This document shows, one piece after another, positions 1 through 11,691 of a DNA stretch of 64,000 nt. The stretch lies in assembly GCA_032717465.1 (NCBI GenBank), contig CM064713.1, positions 15,138,203 to 15,202,202 on the forward strand. Direction: 5' to 3'. A program made the position numbers and the translations under genes. The stretch is from Coenobita brevimanus (lineage: Eukaryota > Arthropoda > Malacostraca > Decapoda > Coenobitidae). Positions within the stretch are counted from its first letter, which is position 1; every line of letters starts with the position of its first letter. The notes under the pieces are model-generated. The model did no database searches and was not told the origin of the DNA. It worked only from the letters and a program-made list of their open reading frames with translations.

Positions 1-592
1 TGTACGGGTCCACAAAGGTAGCAGTGCATGTGGAAAATGAAGTAGATAAGTTGGTTGGTTTGACTGTTGGACTGAGACAGGAATGTGCTTGTTAATTTAT
101 ATAAAAGATTGCTTTTATAAAATAAATAAAAAGTAGGGAAGTGGATGATGATAATGTTCATTTAAGTGAAGATAAGCGAAAGCTGCAAGGTCTGATGAAT
201 GGGTCTGGAAATGTGTGAATTTTGAAAGTGAGTTTGCAGAGATAAAAGTTTTAGTTTCTGGGTGGAATGATGAATGAAAACGATACGTCAGCTTTGTTAG
301 AAGGACATAACTCAAGACTCTCAAGACTGAGAGGAGTGGAATGAGAGGACCATGTGGTGTTATGATGGAGAGAGACAGACAAATGAGGGGATTTGGAAGA
401 GTCGTCATGTTGACGTGGATGTAACGATAATGTTGAGGAAAGAGACCGAGTTTGAGGTTCTGGGACGAGGTGAATGAGGGTGGAATGAGATGGAGAGAGA
501 ACAGCCTGATGCCGGAGGACAGGGTGACGTGAAGGCGATTTGTTCTTGGCCCCTTCAACAAGATTGAGGGCGTCTGGCTATTTATAAATAGA
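1..592 (+). mobile_element. Degraded 3' fragment of a family D (RTE-like) LINE
   Basis: The first 110 bases still read as the RT segment VRV...GLxQxC seen in the better family D copies (compare 25035-25110). After a deletion, 150-230 matches the region just past the RT catalytic box (SEDxxxLQGL), and 300-400 matches the GHKSR...LRGACGVTWRDR segment. The piece ends with the family's 3' end, around GGCGTCTGGC. The tail is TATTTATAAATAGAT, a decayed form of the GATA tail found on other copies. Many stops and deletions mean it is not coding. It continues off the left edge of the window. Confidence 0.75.
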
Positions 593-938
593 TCCTAGGG
601 TAGATAAAGGAACAATCTGATGATCTGAATGTCATTATAATAGACTTTAGCAATGTATCACATGGCACTCTCATTATACTTTACACCACACCTAAATGAG
701 AGAGCCCTAGCATGCTTTCAATATGGACGGTGAAGATTAGTGCCAAAGTGATGTTATGTGATGGCGTGTAACACGTAGGCTGAGTGTTGGGTTTCAGGGA
801 GCAGATTATGAAGTCTATGCCCAGTGTAGGGGAAAAAAAACAAAACATACCCACTTTAGTTCAATTTTATGTAAAACTGACCTAACCTTGAAAGTTGAGC
901 TGTGATAGGTGACTAACGATAGAATATCGTGATATATA
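593..938. other. Unique spacer, nothing recognised
   Basis: This AT-rich stretch lies between the 3' ends of two LINEs. I see no repeat, ORF or RNA signal in it. Confidence 0.5.
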
Positions 939-3900
939 TTTTTTTTTTTATGCGAGGAAGAAGGAACCAAAGGCCGTGGGCCCGCAATTATTGTTCCTTC
1001 CAAGAGAAAACCAAAATACAAGAAAGAGCCAAATTCAAGATCCGATCATTTCGGGATGCCTGGACACACTGCGTTTGAAAGACTGGAGATCATAGGAATC
1101 AGGAAATACAGACAGAGGGAGACAGTTCCAGAGTTAACCTTTTGCATAAATGAAGGACAGGAAGTAACTGTTACCTCTTGCATTAGAGAGTTGGACAGAA
1201 AAGGGATGAGTTTGCTGCTAGACGGGTGCTACGTGCCCGTCATAGAGGTGGAGGAATGCATGCAGACAGTTCAGAGGAGCAGCTACCATTGAAGTAGCGA
1301 TAGAAAAGAGATAAAGATGCAACAGTGCGGCGAAGAGACAGAGGTTGAAAGGAGTCAGTAAGAGGAGGAGAGTTAATGAGACGAAAAGGCTTTGACTTCA
1401 TCCTATTGAGAAGAGTTGTATGTGGGGAGCCACCCCACACATGAGAGTTGTACTCCACACAGGGGCGGATAAAACCCCTGTATAGAGTAAACAATTGTGC
1501 AGGGGTAAAGAAGGATCAGAGTCGGCTTAGCACACCTAATCTCTTGGAAGCAGATTTTACAAGAGATGTAATATGATCTTTCCAAGATAAGTCCCGGGTA
1601 AATGAAACCCCAAGCATGTTCAAGGATGATGCAGGATGAAGCTGAATACTATTAAACATTAGTGGGTACTCCTGTGGAAGATTTTGTCGGGTTGATTGGC
1701 ATAAAAATTGAGTCTTTGATGCATTAAAAACAGCCAGATTATTTTTACCCCAGTCAGAGATACGAGCCAAGTCAGACATTAGGTGTGCCATAGCCTCATC
1801 CCTTGTTTGTTGAAGTAAATGCTGAGATGGATGTTGCGGGAACCGAATGGAAAGGTGTAGTGTGGAGTCATCAGCGTATGAGTGGATGGGGTTAGATGTA
1901 CAGCTTAGAAGGTCATTGATGAACAAAAGGAAGAGAGTTGGTGATAGGACAGAATCCTGAGGAACACCAATGTTGATAGATCGAGGAGAAGAACGATGGC
2001 CGCCTACAACAGTGGCTATAGAACGACCAGAAAGGAAGCTATAGATAAAGACACAGATAGAAGGATAGAAACCGTAAGAGGGCAGTTTGGAAATTAAAGA
2101 TTTATGCCAGACTCGATTGAATACCTTAGAGATGTCAAGTGCTATGGCAAAGGTTTTGCCAAAGTCCCGAAAGGAGGATGACCAGGAGTCTAAAAGGTAG
2201 GTGAGAAGATCACCAGTGGAGCGTCCCTGACGGAACCCATACTGACGATCATAAAGAAGGTTGTGATAGGAAAGATGCTTTATAGGTTTTCTATTAAGAA
2301 TTGCCTCAAAAACTTTTGTAATACAGGATGTTAAAGCAATTGGACGATAGTTAGAGGGTTGGGAATGGTCACCCTTCTTTGGAACTGGCTGAATGAGAGC
2401 AAACTTCCAGCAAGAAGGAAAGGTACAAGTTTATAGACAAACGCGATAGATTTTGCCTAGGCAGGGTGTAAGCACAGAAGCACAGACCTTGAAAACAACA
2501 GGAGGGACTCCATCAGGCCCATATGCCTTATTAGTACTGAGACCTGTGATGGCAGAAAATACATCAGCTGAAGAAATTTTCATGTCAGCCATGAGGAAGT
2601 CAGAGGGGGGAAGTGATTGAGGAACAGCACCGGAATCTTCTAAGGTGGAATTGGAGGAGAAAGCCTGAGTGAAGAGGTCTGCTTTATCAGTAGAAGAAAT
2701 AGCTACAGAGCCATCAGAATAGAAAAGAGGAAGGAATGATGATGAGGTAAAGTTGTTAGAAAGGTTTTTGGCAAAGTGCCAGAAGGAGTGGGAAGAATTC
2801 AAGTTGGAGAGTTGAGAGCATTTAGTATGGATGAAATTATTTTTAGCAGAGCGAAGAACAGACTTAGCACGATCCTGGGCAGAAATTTAAAAAAGATGTG
2901 ATTCAGCGGTGGGTTGGCTCCGGTACCTTTTATAGGCCCTCTCCTTGTTGCAGACAGCATTAGAACAAGCATTATTAAACCAAGGCTTTCTTCCATTAGT
3001 CGAAGGAAATGAGAAAGAAATGTATGCTTCCAAGCCCGAGAGAATAACCTCCATAATGTGCAAGGCACAATCGGATGCCTCCCGACCATGGACGCAATAA
3101 TTATTCCATGGAAAATCAAAGAAGTACTGCCTGAGGGCCTCCCAATCCGCAGCTCCAAATTGCCACAGACGACATTTCTTTGGAGTGTCCACAGGTCGTA
3201 CTGGAGCGATAGGACAGGTTAAGGTGATAAAGTTGTGATCGGAGGAACCCAACAGAGAGAAAAGATTAACAGTGTAAGCAGAAGATTTAGTTGTATGGAA
3301 GAGGTCAAGTATGTTGAAGCTCTCTCCATGGCAGTCAGGGATACGGGTAGGGTGCTGTACAAGCTGCTCAAGGTCATTAAGGATAAAAAAGGTGTAGGCT
3401 TGTTCACCAGGTGGATCAGTGAAAGGAGAGGAGAGCCAAAGGTGGTGGTGAACATTGAAATCTCCTAGAATGGAGATTTCAGAGAAAGAAGAAATGGATA
3501 GAATGTGTTCCATCATAGAAGTAAGATAGTCAAAGAATTTTTGATAGTAGAATTAGGAGATATGTAAACAGTGCAGATGTATTTAGTCAGAGAATGACAG
3601 GAAAGCCGAAGCCAGAGTGTAGAGATTTCAGAAGAATCGAGTTCAGGAACACGAGAGCAAGATAAGTCGTTGCGTATATATACACAACAGCCACCTCTGG
3701 CTTTGAAATGAGTATAGAGAAAGTAGGAGGATACAGAAAAGGGTCTGCTGTCAGTTGTCTCAGACAGCTGAGTCTCGGTTAGAAAGAGAGGATGAGGTTT
3801 AGAGAAGGAGAGGTGGTGCTCAATAGAGCGAAAGTTAGAGGAGAGGCCGCGAATGTTGCAGAAATGAAGAAGAAGAGAATCAGACAATGGTTCCAGGCAG

Positions 3901-4419
3901 CTTGAGTCATCACCGGGAGAGGGGCGGAAGGTGGGGGCATTTATGGTCCCCCCTCGGGGGACTCCGAGGCCACATGTTATGCTGCCATAATTTTTTTTTT
4001 TAAATTTTGGAATTGGAAGTGTAGTGTGTACTGTGCATGTAGTTTGGTGTTGATAGAGAAACTCGTATTGGAGAGCATGCTGTCCTACTCTCTGTGTTAC
4101 TGAGACACTGAAAAAGTTCAGCAAAGGGGGATGGTCGGGACCTAGTCCCGAGGGCTGATGCAACGGGAGCTCCAGCTCTCCCTGTCATCAGCTTTCCATC
4201 CACCTTGGGAGTACTGCCCTGCTCGACTGGTGCTACAGTCCACCACCCTGCTATGAAGAAGTGTTACAGAAATGGTGTAGAGCTGTATTATTGTCACATT
4301 CTCTCATTGGAGTGCGGGAACTAAGCTGCAAAAGAACAACCTAGAGTTGGAACTTCATCCTGTCATACACGAAGGGAAACCAGGGCCAGGTCCCACTCAC
4401 CAATCCCAATTAGGGGAGT
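939..4419 (-). mobile_element. Family A LINE (jockey/CR1 group), copy A1
   Basis: A near full-length non-LTR retrotransposon on the minus strand. The 3' poly(A) is the T run at 939-950. The 5' leader reaches about 4419. It carries AP-endonuclease and reverse transcriptase coding sequence interrupted by stops and indels. Its 5' end faces the 5' end of copy A2 (4420-7724), giving a large inverted repeat. Bases 4201-4241 are the near-perfect reverse complement of about 4420-4464; 4242-4419 is extra leader present only in A1. The clade is inferred from protein style; I could not place it beyond the jockey/CR1 group. Confidence 0.85.
1035..4203 (-). pseudogene. Endonuclease-reverse transcriptase of LINE A1 (broken)
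   Basis: The reading frame begins near 4203 (MDGKLMTG...) and ends at the stop at 1035-1037. Open pieces lie at 3513-4163, 2887-3516, 2431-2802 and 1516-1926, joined by frameshifts and stops. The endonuclease shows CNIRGLSSN, a LTETQLSE glutamate motif, ILGDFNVHHHLWL and a GSSDHN motif. The RT shows YGPDGVPP, NYRPIALTS, a degenerate GVPQ box, and SYADDSTLHLS, the catalytic YADD. The C-terminus matches A2 up to EMIGS. It would copy LINE RNA at a nicked target in the nucleus. It is inactive as read because it cannot be translated through. Confidence 0.85.
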
Positions 4420-7400
4420 AGACTGTAGCACCAGTCGAGCAGGGCAGTGCTCCCAAGGTGGATGGAAAGCTGATGACAGGGACAGCTGGAGCTCCCGTTT
4501 CATCAGCCCTCGGGACTAGGTCCTGGCCATCCCCCTTTGCTGAACTTTTTCAGTGTCTCAGCAACACAGAGAGTAGGCCAGCATGCTCTCCAATACAAGT
4601 TTCTCTAACTATCAACACCAAACTACATGCACAGTACACACCACACTTCCTTTTCAAAAAAAAAAAAATAAAAAAAATAGAGCTGAGTAACATAGCCTCG
4701 GAGTCCCCAGGGGGGGAGACCATAAATGCCCCCACCTTCTGCCCCACTCCCGGTGATGACTTAGGATGCCTGGAACCATTGTCTGACTCTCTTCTTCTTC
4801 ATTTCTGCAACATTCGTGGCCTTTCTTCTAACTTTCGCTCTGTTGAGCACCACCTCTCCTTCTATAAACCTCACCTTCTTTTTCTAAATGAGACTCAGCT
4901 GTCTGAGACAACTGACAGCAGGCCCTTTTCTGTATCCTCCTACTTTCTCTATACGCATTTCAGAGCCAGAGGTGGCTGCTGTGTATATATATGCAACAAC
5001 TTATCTGCTCTCGTGTTCTTGAACTCGATTCTTCTGAATTCTCTACACTCTGGCTTCGGCTTTCATGTCATTCTCTGACTAAATATATCTGCACTGTTTA
5101 CTTATCTCTTAATTCTACTGACTATCAAAAGTTCTTTGACTATCTTACTTCTATGATGGAACACATTCTATCCATTTCTCCTTTCTCTGAAATCTCCATT
5201 CTAGGAGATTTCAATGTTCACCACCACCTTTGGCTCTCCTCCCCTTTCACTGATCCACCTCGTGAACAAGCCTACATCTTTTCTATCCTCAATGACTTTG
5301 AGCAGCTTCTACAGCACCCTACCCGTATCCCTGACTGCCTTGGAGAGAGCTCCAACATTCTTGACCTCTTCCATACAACTAATCCTTCTGTTTACACTGT
5401 TAATCTTTTCTCTCCGTTGGGCTCCTCCGATCACAACCTTATCACCTTAACCTGTCCAATCGCTCAAGTACGGCCTGAGGACCCTCCAAAGAAACGTCGT
5501 CTGTGGCACTTTGGAGCTGCGGATTGCGAGGCCCTCAGGCAGTACTTCTTTGATTTTCCATGGAATGATTATTGCTTCCATGGCCGGGAGCCATCTGGGT
5601 GTGCCTTGCGCATTATGGAGGTTATTCTCTCAGGCATTGAAGCATACATTCCTTTTTCATTTCCTTCGACTAATGGAAGAAAGCCTTGGTTTAATCACGC
5701 TTGTTCTAATGCTGTCTGCAACAAGGAGAGGGCCTCTAAAAGGTACCGGAGCCAACCCACCCCTGAATCACATCTTTTATACATTTCTGCCTGAAATTCT
5801 GCTAAGTTTGTACTTCACTCTGCTAAAAATAATTTCATCCGTACTAAATGCTCTCAACTCTAACTCGAATTCTTCCCGCTCCTTCACCTTGACAAAAACC
5901 TTTCTAACAACTTTACATCATCATCCTTCCCTCCTCTTTTCTACTCTAATGGCTCTGTAGCTATTTCTTCTACTTATAAAACAGATCTCTTCGCTCAGAC
6001 TTTCTCCTCCTATTCCACCTTAGACGATTCCGGTGCTGTTCCTCCATCACTTTCCACCTCTGACTTCCTCATGGCTGACATTAAAATTTCTTCAGCTGAT
6101 GTATTTTCTGCCATCACAGGCCTCAATACTAATAAGGCATATGGGCCTGATGGAGTCCCTCCTGTTGTTCTCAAGAACTGTGCTTCTGTGCTTACACCCT
6201 GCCTAGGCAAACTCTTTTGCCTTTGTCCATCAACTTGTAACTTTCCTTCTTGCTGGAAGTTTGCTCTCATTCAGCCAGTCCCAAAGAAGGGTGACCATTC
6301 CCAATCCTCTAACTATCGTCCAATTGCTTTAACATCCTGTATCTCAAAAGTTTTCGAGTCTGTTCTTAATAGAAAAATTTTAAAGCATCTTTCCTATCAC
6401 AACCTTCTTTCTGATCGTCAGTATGGGTTCCGTCAGGGACGCTCCACAGGCGATCTTCTCACCTACCTTTTAGACTCCTGGTCATCCTCCTTTTGGGACT
6501 TTGGCGAAAGCTTTGCCATTGCACTTGACATCTCAAAGGCTTTCGATCGAGTCTGGCATAAATCTTTAATTTCCAAACTGCCCTCTTACGGTTTCTATCC
6601 TTCTATCTGTGCCTTCATCTCTAGCTTCCTTTCTAGTCGTTCTATACCTGCTGTTGTAGACGGCCATCGTTCTTCTCCTAGATCTATTAACAGTGGTGTT
6701 CCTCAGGGCTCTGTCCTATCACCAACTCTCTTCCTTTTATTCATCACTGACCTTCTAAGCTGTACATCTAACCCTATCCACTCATACGCTGATGACTCCA
6801 CCCTTCACCTTTCCATTCGATTCCGCAACGTCCATCTCAGCAATTACTTCAACAAACAAGGGATGAGGCTATGGCACACCTAATGTCTGACTAGGCTCGT
6901 ATCTCTATCTGGGGTAAAAATAATCTGGTTGTTTTTAGTGCATCAAAGACAGTTTTTGCACATATCAATCTGACAAAATCTTCCACAGGTATACCCATTA
7001 ATGATTAATAATATTCAGCCTAATCCTGCATCATCTTTGAACATGCATGGGGTTTCATTTACTCAGAACTTATCTTGGAAAGATCATATTACATCTCTTG
7101 TAAAATCTGCTTCCAAGAGATTAGGTGTGCTAAGCCGACTCCATTCCTTCTTTAACCCTACACAATTGTTGACTCTATGCAGGGGTTTTATCTGCCCCTG
7201 CATGAAGTATAACTCTCATGTGTGGGGAGGCTCCCCACATACAGCTCTGCTCAATAGGGTGGAGTCAAAGGCTTTTCGCCTCATTAACTCTCCTCCTCTT
7301 ACTGACTCCCTTCAACCTCTGTCTCTTTGCCGCACTGTTGCATCTTTATCTATTTTCTATCGCTACTTTAATGGTAGCTGCTCCTCCGAACTGTCTGCAT

Positions 7401-7724
7401 GCATTCCTCCACCTCTACGATGGGCACGTAGCACCTGTCTTGCAACAAACTCTCATCCCTTTTCTGTCCAACTCTCTAATGCAAGAGTTAACCGTTACTC
7501 CCAGTCCTTCATTTATGCAACAGGTCAACTCTGGAACTGTCTCCCTCTGTCTGTATTTCCTGATTCCTATGATCTCCAGTCTTCCAAACGCAGTGTGTCC
7601 AGGCATCTCGAAATGATCGGATCTTGAATTTGGCTCTCTCTTGTATTTTGTTTTTCTTTTGGAAGAAACAGTTTTGAGGGCTCGTGGCCTTTGGTTCCTT
7701 CTTCCTCACAAAAAAAAAAAAAAA
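4420..7724 (+). mobile_element. Family A LINE (jockey/CR1 group), copy A2
   Basis: Plus-strand partner of A1. It begins abruptly at GACTGTAGCACCAGTCGAGC (about 4420), lacking the last 178 bases of leader present in A1. It ends in a poly(A) run at 7710-7724. Numerous base and amino acid differences from A1 suggest two old independent copies rather than a recent palindromic duplication. I found no convincing target-site duplication. A C-rich low-complexity stretch follows. Confidence 0.85.
4458..7627 (+). pseudogene. Endonuclease-reverse transcriptase of LINE A2 (broken)
   Basis: The N-terminal part is open at 4458-5078. The rest is mostly in a second frame: 4991-5794, 6071-6883 and 7001-7627. 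The endonuclease has ILGDFNVHHHLWL and SSDHNLITL. The RT has AYGPDGVPPVVL, NYRPIALTSCISKVFE, FDRVWHKSL, SGVPQGSVLSPTLF and the catalytic SYADDSTLHL. The C-terminal segment (LSWKDHITSLVKSASKRLGVLSRL...) is the usual post-RT region of this group. A stop near 5792, an indel between 6883 and 7001 and the frame change near 5000 inactivate it. The final codons are ...EMIGS before a TGA at 7625-7627. Confidence 0.87.
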
Positions 7725-7726
7725 TC

Positions 7727-8224
7727 CCGCTCACCCCACCGACCCTACCCAACCCACCCACTCCACCCAAACCCCCCACCCACGCTGCCCACCTCACCAA
7801 TTCCACTCGCACACCCTCTATCCAAGATTCACAATCGTATGATCGGCTCCCTATCGTAACTGTGATTTGTTTTAACAGGAAGGACATGAGACGGGGAGAT
7901 TCTTCACTCTACTTTCCTTGTCGATCCTGTAAACAGAATTTCAGGTGATGCACTTTTTCTATCGACTAAAATATCTGTTTTTTCAAGACGGTATGGAAAA
8001 ATTCTGTTGTCTCATTTTCCTTGTCTGTTTTTCAGAACAAAAGACCATATAGCTTTTGCTCGTTATTTATACTCGCTTAAATAAATTTCATTGAACCGAA
8101 TTACACTAGCCTGAAGTGCAATAAACTCAGACATAATGAAATGAATTAAAATAACCCGGACTAAACTGGATAAAACTATACTGAAATGATGAATCTAAAT
8201 AAAACCAAAGTAATGCAGACCCAC
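7727..8224. other. C-rich low complexity, then unique spacer
   Basis: Bases 7727-7800 are a degenerate CCCACC/CCCAC tract directly after the A2 poly(A). From 7860 to 8224 the sequence is AT-rich and unique, and could be intronic or flanking sequence of the candidate host exon just to the right. No coding or RNA signal is recognised. Confidence 0.5.
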
Positions 8225-8375
8225 CGACAAAGAAGATGGTGGCTCCAGGTGAGTCTACAATCTGATCCACTGTCAGAGCCTTATCGTGGTGAGTCAGCAG
8301 GCACAGGTTGTCAGCAGGCATGAAGCAGAAACCCTGACAGTAGTCATCCCTCACGCATCCAGTCGAACAGTGCAG
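8225..8375 (-). CDS. Candidate internal exon: cysteine-rich PAN/Apple-like segment of a secreted protein
   Basis: On the minus strand a 151-nt open segment is bounded by a pyrimidine-rich acceptor (CTCTCCCTCTGGTAG, exon from 8375) and a GT donor (GTGGGT, after 8225). It begins in phase 0 and encodes about 50 residues including CSTGCVRDDYCQGFCF and ADNLCLL. That cysteine spacing recalls PAN/Apple domains (C..C....C.GF.....C.L). It is the only unique, conserved-looking coding stretch in the left third of the window. The signal-peptide exon at 34000-34137 on the same strand ends in phase 0, so the two are compatible. The family name is a pattern-level guess; the exon call depends on the splice sites. 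Confidence 0.5.
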
Positions 8376-8389
8376 CTACCAGAGGGAGA

Positions 8390-8510
8390 GTAGGTACGAG
8401 TAGGTCAGTAAATGGGGGTAAGTGGGAGTAGGTCAGGAGGTGGGAGTAGGCTAGTAGGTGCGAGTGGTGACTTAGAGATCAGTGGGTGGGAGTAGGTTAA
8501 TAGGAGGGTA
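8390..8510. repeat. Degenerate minisatellite, GTGGGAGTAGGT-like unit
   Basis: The unit TGGGAGTAGGT and variants (TACGAGTAGGT, TGCGAGTGGT) recur about every 15-25 bases. It lies immediately upstream of the candidate exon's acceptor. Confidence 0.6.
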
Positions 8511-8554
8511 GGTGTGTGAGAGGCTTGCAGGTACCGGATATAACAAGCTTCCCA

Positions 8555-11500
8555 GCATGGCACAAAATCATAAAATTCATAAAATTTGGCTCAAAATTGG
8601 CAACAAGCATAAAATAGCATAAAAAAAAAATAACGTAATAGAAATTTATTGTAAATGGTGTAAATCCCCAAAATGATGAAAGCAATAGGCGATCTTGCAC
8701 TTTAGAGTCCCAGACTCCAGGTGTCACATCGCGTGATATGGCAGCAAGGGAATTAAACATGTTCAGACAGAAAAAATTCTGAGTGGACATTCAACTCAAA
8801 TCCATTTTGCAAAAACTTCTAGGAAAGGAATTCAGTTGTCAAAAGGTGACATTGTTCTGGCAAAAGAAGAGCTTGTTTTTAAAGCAGAAACTATTCAAGC
8901 TCTGAAGGTTTTCAGCTCCAATCATTCTTTTGCAAGCACAAATGATGATGCTGAGAGATTCTTTTCAATGTTTTCAGATTCAGACATAGCAAAAAGTTAA
9001 AAGAAGGAGAGACAAAGATGAAATACTGCATTCAGTATGGTACTGCACCATATTTAAAAGAGAAGCTCATAGAGGATGTTTCAGACACCCCATTTACTTT
9101 CAAGTTTGATAAAACTACCACATCGCAGGTGAAAAGCAGTATGATGGACATTTGTAATACTGGTCACAAAAAAAAAAAAAAAAAAAGTGGTACTGAAATT
9201 TGATACTGCGGCTCACTCTTTGTAGGCCACTGTACAGGAGAAGATCTGATCATTCACTTCGTGGAGTTAGGTCAAAAGATGAACTGGAATACGCGCTGTC
9301 TGCCTCATGTTGGGATGGATGGACCCAGAGTCAATATATCCTTTGAGAAGAAACTGATTGCTAAGCTGGAAGATAGTTACAGAACAAAACGTCTGCATCT
9401 TGGATCCTGTTCAATTCATGCTCATAATGCATTCAGAAAATTACTCACAACGTCGGACATGGCCATTGACAGTTTGCCTGTGACATTCTTTCATTCTTTA
9501 AATTGTCTAATGCCAGACGGGAGGAGTACGTATCCTTGGAAGAAGTCACACAGTGTACAGCTTGGTATTCGCTACTCCATGTGACGTCAAGGTGATTAAC
9601 TCTGATGCGAGTATTGCTTAGAATCTTGGAGCAGTGGAAGATTGTACAGGAATACCTCCTTCGTTTCTTACCAAAGAAAAAGAACTTCAAGAGGGAGATT
9701 GAATGAACTGCAAGGTACAAACGAATTTCAGATATACTGAAAGCAGACCTTTCCTCAGCTTCCCTCGCATTAGTTGCCTTCATTGCCCAGGATTTCGAGA
9801 GCTTCCGTTTGAAATTTCAGATGAAGGAGCCTATGATTCATTTTCCTTGCACGGGTCAACTACTGACTCAGCTGTTGGCAAAATTTGTCCCAGACTGAGA
9901 GAAGGTCCTCATGCACTCCCCAGGGTCACCTCAACAAAAGTTGAAATCAGTAACCACTCTGGCTTCCCTAGATTGTACGAAACTGAAAATCACAAGAGCC
10001 TAATGGCTATCGACATCAGAACACTTGTCAAGGCTATTTTAATTCGACAGGACAACAGTAAGGAAAGGCGACACAGCCTCAGAGAGAACTGTTTGAAGTG
10101 TTACACAACTGCTGTATCTTACCTACAGAAAAATCTCCCATTTGATGTGCCTGTCCTGAAGGAAGCCTATGTTCTACAGTCAGAAAAGAGACTTGACCCA
10201 TCCTCATTGGCAAGCATCTCTAAGCTAACACACAATATTGCAGATGTTCTCAGAACCCCTGGGCCAGAGAATGTTTTGCCAACCGTGTTCCAGACAGATC
10301 CATCCACAACAGAAGAAGACCTGTGTGATTTGGTGAGAAAACAGTGCAAGTTTTATCAGACAGAACACATTCCATAGGAAATGTACATTAAAACAGTCGC
10401 TACCCCAACTTCTACTAGGGTACAAGGCTCATGCTGACAGCATGTACATGAAAAGTTTGGTCTTGGACTACAGGAAGAGAACCATCTCAACACCAAATAA
10501 GGATTGTCTGTACTGGGCTGACATTGGTGAGATAAAAGATGATCAGGGAAGAAAGAAATTCCGGCAACTGTCTACTCTTGCTAAGTGTGTGTTGACACTG
10601 AGTCATGGAAATGTTGCCCCTGAAAGTGGGTTTTCCATTAACAAGTCTGTTCTTGCAGTCCATGATCAGAGACTTGGGGAAGAAACACTCATTGCCTTGC
10701 GAATTGTGAAAGATCATCTTGTGAATGCTGGTGGTGTAATGGACATCCCAGTCACTTCAGATCTTCTAAAAGCTGTGAGACATTCCTACCAGAAATACCA
10801 AGCTGACCAGGAGGCCAAGAGAAAGACAAGAGAAGATGAACAAAAAAGAAAAGAGCAACAAGAGAATGAGGCAACAGAGAGCAAAAGGAAGTCCGGGGAG
10901 ATTAAGAAAATAGAAGAAACAGAAAAAGAGATCAAGCTGGAAAGACCTGCATTCGCAGTGGCTGATGCAGCAATTTCCGAGGGTAATCAGAAACTTCAAA
11001 ATGCTCTCCGTCAACGTGTAATGGCCGGGACTGAACTGCAGAATGCTCAGGCACAAATTGACATGGGACTAGAGGGAAACATTCTCTGGAGAAGGAAATT
11101 TCTGAGCCTGAGAAACGGAAAATTGAGAGTGTTAAGAAATAGAAGAAACAATGCTTATTCATACTTGGGAATCTAATAGTGTTCCTAATGTATTATTTGA
11201 TGTTGGATCTTTAATGAAGTAGACACAAAATATTGTGCCATTAGTTTCATAGTACACTAAGGTGGTTTGCACTGAATATATACTTATCGGGAGATTAGTT
11301 ACCGTCCACCCTGAAGGACATCTCAGCTTATATGAGTTCAGTTATTGTTGCAGAGCCAGGACAGAATACTGATGTTTCAGTTTACACCAAAATAAATCAA
11401 TGCATTCTGTTTTTTAGTTATGCTTTATAACTTACCACATGATGTTTCATGGTTAACTCATAGGAAAGCATCAGAGAACTACAGTTACGAGCATAAAAAA

Positions 11501-11590
11501 ACATAAATTTTAATTGTCAGTGTCATAAAATGATAATAAAATTTGACTGAAAAGAGCATAAAATCATAAATAAAATGTCTAAAAGGTGGC
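8555..11590 (+). mobile_element. hAT-like transposon remnant with CATAAAA motifs at both ends
   Basis: The region holds a broken hAT-like gene (8770-11176). On both sides lie clusters of the motif (G)CATAAAA in the same orientation: 8564-8635 on the left and 11490-11575 on the right. These look like subterminal repeats that define the element. I could not find convincing terminal inverted repeats or an 8-bp duplication, so the boundaries are approximate. Confidence 0.5.
8770..11176 (+). pseudogene. hAT-like transposase-related gene (broken)
   Basis: Open pieces in several frames: about 8770-8998, 9018-9203, 9261-9584, 9703-10377 and 10442-11176. Conserved-looking blocks are FTFKFDKTTTSQV, HVGMDGPRVNISFEKKL, LHLGSCSIHAHNAFRKLL and, near the C-terminus, TLSHGNVAPESGFSINKSVL, which resembles the hAT C-terminal dimerisation region. 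The last 100 residues are a charged coiled coil (QEAKRKTREDEQKRKEQQ). Frameshifts separate the pieces, and an A run at 9167-9186 breaks one junction. It resembles BED-less hAT-type proteins known only as uncharacterised family members. Assignment to hAT is moderate; inactivity is clear. Confidence 0.6.
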
Positions 11591-11643
11591 GGGGAGGCAT
11601 GGGTATATCAATAATATATTTCCCATCTGTCTGTGTTTATCTT

Positions 11644-11648
<5 letters not shown>

Positions 11649-11684
<36 letters not shown>

Positions 11685-11691
11685 ACACACA
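11649..11691. repeat. (CA)n microsatellite, target of LINE B1
   Basis: An uninterrupted CA tract ends directly at the 5' boundary of LINE B1 (11692). CA repeat resumes at 15948 just past its 3' end, so B1 lies inside the tract. Confidence 0.9.

Noticed and set aside
7879..7931. Possible small plus-strand exon between TTTTAACAG and GTAAAC
   Set aside because: Splice-like words only; no coding pattern or homology visible.
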